From contig CAJXCW010000018.1 in the NCBI GenBank assembly GCA_913051705.1, positions 1 to 36,253 of the forward strand: a stretch of DNA of 36,253 bases. Reading direction: 5' to 3'. The translations under genes and the position numbers were made by a program. A model generated the notes under the pieces. It was not told the DNA's origin. It saw only the letters and a program-made list of their open reading frames with translations, and made no database searches. Within the stretch, counting starts at the first letter, position 1. Each line of letters begins with the position of its first letter. This document shows positions 33,090 to 36,253 of this stretch, one piece after another. Source of the DNA: an uncultured bacterium. Its GTDB lineage: Bacteria; JAAXHH01.

Positions 33090-33527
33090 TCAAGGCGATT
33101 CATCGAATTGTCGGTTCGCCGCAGCCCTCATCTCCATCATCTGTTCCGGCGCAGGTGGGTGGACTTTTAGGACGATTTCTTTTCTAATCTGAACACTACC
33201 GGCTTTTGTCCCCCGGGCTTTGGTAACGTACTGTGCACGGGTACACGAGACGGGAACCATCCCGCCCGTACGGGCTTTGCTATGGTATGCGGCTATGGCC
33301 GCCGCCCGTTTCAGTGCTTCCCGGTCCGGTTCCTGATCCTGTTCTGCCAGGAGCAGGACATGACTCCCGGGCATACCGCGCACATGAAACCACCAATCAC
33401 GCGGTTTTGCCACCTTGAGACTCACAAAGTCGTTATCTGCGTCCGTTTTACCGGCCAGCACGCGCCAACCGCCGGGGATTTCATATTCGATGCACCGGCG
33501 AGGATCACATCTCTTTTCCCTGTTCAT
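33090..33527 (-). CDS. stand-alone NFACT-R (DUF814) domain protein
   Basis: The 145-residue protein consists only of the NFACT RNA-binding domain: GWRVLAGKTDADNDFVSLKV, the hallmark WWFHVRGMPGSHVLLL and KARTGGMVPVSCTRAQYVTK, then RGTKAGSVQIRKE. In RqcH/FbpA this is the C-terminal part of a four-domain protein that binds the 50S subunit with peptidyl-tRNA. The NFACT-N and coiled-coil parts are absent, as in known single-domain bacterial members. The frame can start at TTG 33539, but ATG 33527 is preferred. It is transcribed leftward, after the cold-shock terminator. Confidence 0.85.
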   Translation of the reverse strand: MNREKRCDPRRCIEYEIPGGWRVLAGKTDADNDFVSLKVAKPRDWWFHVRGMPGSHVLLLAEQDQEPDREALKRAAAIAAYHSKARTGGMVPVSCTRAQYVTKARGTKAGSVQIRKEIVLKVHPPAPEQMMEMRAAANRQFDESP

Positions 33528-33537
33528 AATCCTACCC

Positions 33538-33577
33538 AAAGAAAACGAGCGCTGATATATACCTATCAGCGCTCGTT
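33538..33577 (-). terminator. strong Rho-independent terminator of the cold-shock gene
   Basis: A perfect 14-base inverted repeat, AACGAGCGCTGATA at 33544-33557 with its complement at 33564-33577, and a 6-base loop. In the leftward transcript it is followed by TTTTCTTT. It separates the cold-shock gene from the NFACT-R gene. Confidence 0.85.
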
Positions 33578-33608
33578 CAGTCTACACGTTCGACCTACAC
33601 TCTAACAA

Positions 33609-33809
33609 TTATTCCTTGACAACGTTTGCAGCCTGAAGTCCTTTCGGACCCTCGACGATATCGAATGTCACTTTATCGCCATCGGAGAGGGTTTTGAAGC
33701 CTTCCCCCTGGATAGCGGAGAAATGTACGAATACATCGTCGCCGCCATCATGCTCGATGAAACCGAAGCCCTTGGAGTCGTTAAACCACTTTATAGTGCC
33801 TTCTGCCAA
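33609..33809 (-). CDS. cold-shock domain protein, CspA family
   Basis: The 66-residue single cold-shock domain has both RNA-binding motifs, KGFGFIEH (RNP1) and DVFVHFSAI (RNP2), preceded by GTIKWFND. It binds single-stranded RNA or DNA and melts mRNA structure. Start is TTG, fixed by the family N-terminus (M-A-x-G-T-x-K-W-F), with GGTGG about 9 bases upstream. Length is standard. A promoter-like pair at 33953-33980 would give a leader of about 137 bases, similar to the long regulated leader of cspA mRNAs, and a hairpin lies within it. A perfect terminator follows the gene, so it is monocistronic. Confidence 0.95.
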   Translation of the reverse strand: MAEGTIKWFNDSKGFGFIEHDGGDDVFVHFSAIQGEGFKTLSDGDKVTFDIVEGPKGLQAANVVKE

Positions 33810-33862
33810 CTGTAATCACCACCTTTACATATGGAATGTCCCTGTTAGCCCAAAACAGAATA

Positions 33863-33894
33863 CGGCAAGAATCAATAAGTTTCGATCCTTGCCG
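33863..33894 (-). promoter_or_regulatory. hairpin in the predicted cold-shock mRNA leader
   Basis: CGGCAAG-A-ATC (33863-33873) pairs with GAT-C-CTTGCCG (33884-33894) with one internal mismatch and a 10-base loop. It lies about 54 bases upstream of the start codon. It may be a thermosensing or stability element; only the pairing is seen. Confidence 0.45.
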
Positions 33895-33952
33895 CATAAA
33901 ATTTTGTTCTACTGCACAGGAAACAGAAACTAACTTATAGCTGTTCCGACCA

Positions 33953-33980
33953 AAAATACTAATTCTTTAAGAAAAGTCAA
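33953..33980 (-). promoter_or_regulatory. candidate cold-shock gene promoter
   Basis: On the leftward strand TTGACT (33975-33980), 16 bases, TATTTT (33953-33958). Start would be near 33946. Consensus-based only. Confidence 0.45.
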
Positions 33981-34034
33981 TTGTTTTTTCCATTTATAGT
34001 ACACAACAAGCATTATTTTCAGTCTTTTCAAGCT

Positions 34035-34060
34035 ATGGATCCCGCTTAAAACATGCGGGG
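34035..34060. repeat. short GC palindrome at the end of the truncated SDR
   Basis: In the leftward direction CCCGC and GCGGG flank a 9-base loop, within a sequence of the form GTCATCCCCGC...GCGGGATCCAT. This recalls the dispersed palindromic elements that read GTCATTCCCGCG...CGCGGGAATCC in many bacterial genomes. A single copy is visible in this window, so the repeat status is inferred. Confidence 0.35.
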
Positions 34061-34549
34061 ATGACCACCTGTCCAATTTTTGTCGTGGGCTATATTTTCG
34101 ATTATTTCCTTCTCTAAATTGTGTTTTATGTCGGCACAAAACACATTATGGGGAAGACGTGCTCTGCCGGTGAGATACATGCTCTTGACATTGATATCAA
34201 ACAACCGGTCCCAATTGGCTTCCGATATCTCCTCAGGACCACCGACCTCGGGGATGCCCACATTGTTATGTAGGATGTCGATTCTGCCGTAGGTGTTGAG
34301 ACAGGCATCAACCAGACCGCAGACGGCGTCTGCATCGGAAACATCCGCCTGGTACGCCGTGCAAGCGCCTCCTTCTTGATCGATAATCGATCTGGTCTCT
34401 TCAGCCGCCTCCAGAACGAGATCTGCAGCAAACACCTTCGCCCCCTCACGGGCATACAATACGGCTGATGCCTTACCGTTCCCCCACCCGGGCCCTACAG
34501 AACCGGCCCCCGTTACGATGGCTATCTTATGTTCTACTCGTCCTGTCAT
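34046..34549 (-). pseudogene. short-chain dehydrogenase, C-terminally truncated
   Basis: From ATG 34549 the frame gives a good SDR N-terminal half: the nucleotide-binding loop IAIVTGAGSVGPGWGNGKAS, the DVSDADAV Asp, the NNVGIPEVGG motif (usual N-N-A-G) and WDRLFDINVKSMYLTG, the end of the fourth strand-helix unit. After this, near 34150, the sequence no longer resembles an SDR (RLPHNVFCADIKHNLEKEI) and stops. The catalytic Ser, Tyr-x-x-x-Lys and C-terminal half are missing. The product of 167 residues could not be an active dehydrogenase. The break lies about 100 bases from a GC palindrome (34035-34060). The start region has three copies of GGTGATT just upstream (34565-34585). Confidence 0.75.
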
Positions 34550-34564
34550 AGTTATATCTAACCT

Positions 34565-34585
34565 GGTGATTGGTGATTGGTGATT
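34565..34585. repeat. short tandem repeat, three copies of GGTGATT
   Basis: Three contiguous copies of a 7-base unit directly upstream of the truncated SDR start. The flanking 34622-34798 holds no gene. Confidence 0.6.
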
Positions 34586-34798
34586 AATGCAGGCTCTTAT
34601 GTCTGGCCTGTATCTGCGCACGGTGTTTGTTGAAGTTTGTCATATCCAACAGGTTGATCCCGCAATGTGAAATAATTTTGACTTAATTCAAGGGTTCAAT
34701 ATATTTTAATTCAGTCTTCAGGGTCATCGTGGCTGACCTGATTTGAGCATACACTTGGTCACCTGAAAAAAACCGGATTAATAAGTAAAAGGGATCGT

Positions 34799-35954
34799 AT
34801 GGCCTCCATTGGCCCAGGGGTTATGAACTCAAAACATCACCGGATTTCAATGACGCCCACCCAGACACTCACTGAACGCCTGCAAACAGTGTACGAAATC
34901 GGGGCGGACATGGCAACCATCCATAATTTACCTGCGCTGGTTGAACTGAAGTAGATGAGATTATTCAGGCTGGTAAACGGGCAACGGTCCTGACCAACCA
35001 TCTTCTGGCCTTCAGCCGTCATCAGGTCATCCAACCCAGTATTGTTGACCTCAATCGGGTTATCGTCGATAATGCCAGGATGCTACGCCGCCTTATCGGA
35101 GAAGACATCCATTTAATCACGACGCTGGATCCGGGTCTGAAACCTATGAAAATTGATCTTGGTCAGATTCATCAGATTATCATGAACCTGGCCATCAATG
35201 CCCGTGACGCCATGCCCCATGGCGGCCAACTGAGAATAGAAACCACAAACTTCCAATTGTCTCCCACCAACGCGGCCGGGCTGGAGACTATGCGGCCGGG
35301 TGACTATGTCCGGCTGGCCATCAGCGACACGGGAGTGGGCATGACCGAAGGCGAGGTCAATCAGGCCTTCGAGCCTTTTTTCACCACCAAGGACGTGGGC
35401 CAGGGCAGCGGTCTGGGTCTGAGCATGATTTATGGCTTTGCCAAGCAATCGGGCGGCCATGCCCGCATCTACTCCGAGGTCGGGATAGGCACCACGGTCA
35501 AAATCTACCTGCCCCGCTCAATAAGTGATGCGCTTGCCAAACCCGATCCCGACGCCAGCGTCATTACCGATATTGCGTCGCGGGGTGAAACCGTCATGGT
35601 GGTGGAGGATGATGACGATGTCCGTATCGTGGCGATCAGCTTTCTCGAAAACCTGGGCTACCTAAGTGCTTGCAGCCGCCACCGCCGCCGAGGTCCTTGC
35701 ACAAATCAGCCAAAAGGCGGAATTCAACCTGCTTGTCGCAGACGTTAATCTGCCCGGCGGGATGGTCGGCCGGGAGTTGGCGGAGCGGGCCTGTGAATTG
35801 TTGCCCGCTCTCAAGGTCCTCTTCATTTCAGGCTATACCCAGCACGGACATGCACCATGGACAACTGGACGAAGGCGTCCACCTGTTGGCGAAACCGTTC
35901 GGGCAAGCTAATTTCGCAAGAAAAATTTGCGAAACCCTAGATAACGAATCTTAA
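34799..35954 (+). pseudogene. hybrid sensor histidine kinase remnant with at least three frame breaks
   Basis: An N-terminal piece of 51 codons (34799-34954), ending LQTVYEIGADMATIHNL, looks like the start of a GAF domain and is cut at TAG. At about 34948 the reading moves to another frame that continues in a histidine kinase: EIIQAGKRATVLTNHLLAFS, the N box NLAINARDAMPHGG, the G1 box ISDTGVGM, FEPFFTTKDVGQGSGLGLSM and GTTVKIYLPR. The H box with the phosphorylated His and most sensor sequence are missing. The receiver domain that follows (VMVVEDDDDVR, Asp site LLVADVNLPGG, Lys site LLAKPF) is broken at about 35663 and again near 35850. No complete protein can be made. It is a decayed gene. 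Confidence 0.8.
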
Positions 35955-35987
35955 CCCAAATTCATGAATGAACGCTCGATGGCGCCA

Positions 35988-36228
35988 TCAATCCCGCCGC
36001 GGCGGTCGCAGCAGGCCAAGCAGCAGGATCGCGGATATGTTTAGGGTTGCGCCGATCAGGAACGCCGCCTCGATACCGATAGATACGACTGTCTCCCACA
36101 TGACCCAGCACGAGTACGTTATCGTAGTCCAGCACGCACACCACCGTCGTGCCCATCCCCTCGTATTCACGCTCCTTCATGGACTCGATAAACAACCGCC
36201 ATTGTATGGAAGACCGGGCTATTCCTGA
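35988..36228 (-). pseudogene. PP2C phosphatase scrap joined to a membrane-protein C-terminus
   Basis: Codons from about 36195 to 36070 encode YEGMGTTVVCVLDYDNVLVL and GHVGDSRIYRYR, the central G-M-G-T-T and G-D-S-R motifs of bacterial PP2C (Stp1/PrpC) phosphatases. Both the N-terminal metal-site motif and the rest of the domain are absent. At about 36070-36077 the sequence switches frame and family to GIEAAFLIGATLNISAILLL, a transmembrane helix with a basic tail ending RPPRRD and TGA at 35988. This resembles the last helix of a multi-spanning transporter or synthase. The two pieces are unrelated, so this is a recombination junction or assembly join close to the window end. Confidence 0.6.
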
Positions 36229-36253
36229 TCATTGGGCATTTAATAAAAATGGA

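Noticed and set aside
1-36253. tRNA, rRNA, CRISPR array, prophage or transposase
   Set aside because: No T-loop-like or rRNA sequence, no regularly spaced repeats and no transposase or phage motif was found on either strand.

Overview
The window is a chromosomal stretch of moderate GC from a Gram-negative, free-living heterotrophic bacterium. Evidence for the cell type is a periplasmic Skp/OmpH chaperone, lipoproteins with lipoboxes, a Tat-exported protein and a di-haem cytochrome c peroxidase. The mix of PD40 and NHL propellers, sulfatase, amidohydrolases, two phytanoyl-CoA-dioxygenase-like proteins, a GH127-like glycosidase, LutABC and several degraded genes resembles uncultivated marine or aquatic lineages (FCB-type phyla such as Latescibacterota, or Poribacteria-like genomes). 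That placement is inference; no rRNA or ribosomal protein gene is present to settle it. I see no tRNA, rRNA, CRISPR array, prophage or intact insertion sequence.

Layout. 0-2.4 kb: an acyl-CoA catabolism cluster with a MaoC hydratase and a biotin-carrier gene carrying two in-frame amber codons, divergent from an acyl-CoA dehydrogenase. 2.5-5.0 kb: two lipoproteins, a PD40 propeller and a di-haem peroxidase, both with an N-P-V-K-P tether. 5.05-5.8 kb: a strong promoter, a leader terminator and an OmpH/Skp gene. 5.8-7.0 kb: a leftward NHL propeller gene and a 56-codon gene. 7.1-10.6 kb: lutABC for L-lactate oxidation and an RluA-type pseudouridine synthase. 10.8-13.9 kb: an Lrp/AsnC regulator with a class I aminotransferase, divergent from a class III aminotransferase across a perfect 24-bp palindrome. 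13.9-15.8 kb: RlmG and a broken HDOD gene.

15.9-21.2 kb: a leftward four-gene operon of serine hydrolase, sulfatase, amidohydrolase and M28 peptidase. It is divergent from a Tat-exported RraA-like protein (21.5-22.4 kb). 22.4-23.85 kb: a broken 29-residue-repeat gene and a frameshifted metallo-beta-lactamase gene. 24.0-27.8 kb: two PhyH oxygenases divergent from a GH127-like glycosidase, with overlapping promoters. 27.8-30.4 kb: a THUMP-like methyltransferase and a fatty acid desaturase. 30.4-33.5 kb: a tight leftward cluster of an unknown Cys-rich protein, an M20 amidohydrolase, a rhodanese and a DUF309 protein, preceded by a stand-alone NFACT-R domain protein. 33.5-34.0 kb: a cold-shock protein with a long leader and a strong terminator. 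34.0-36.25 kb: a run of gene debris (truncated SDR, decayed hybrid histidine kinase, PP2C scrap joined to a membrane-protein tail).

Most intact genes are scavenging and catabolic. Branched-chain acyl-CoA and amino-acid breakdown sits at the left, lactate use next, and extracellular hydrolysis of sulfated or glycosylated organic matter in the middle. The unusual feature is the number of broken genes in a short distance. Two of the frameshifts fall in 6-base homopolymers, so real decay and sequence error must be separated before the loci are called pseudogenes.
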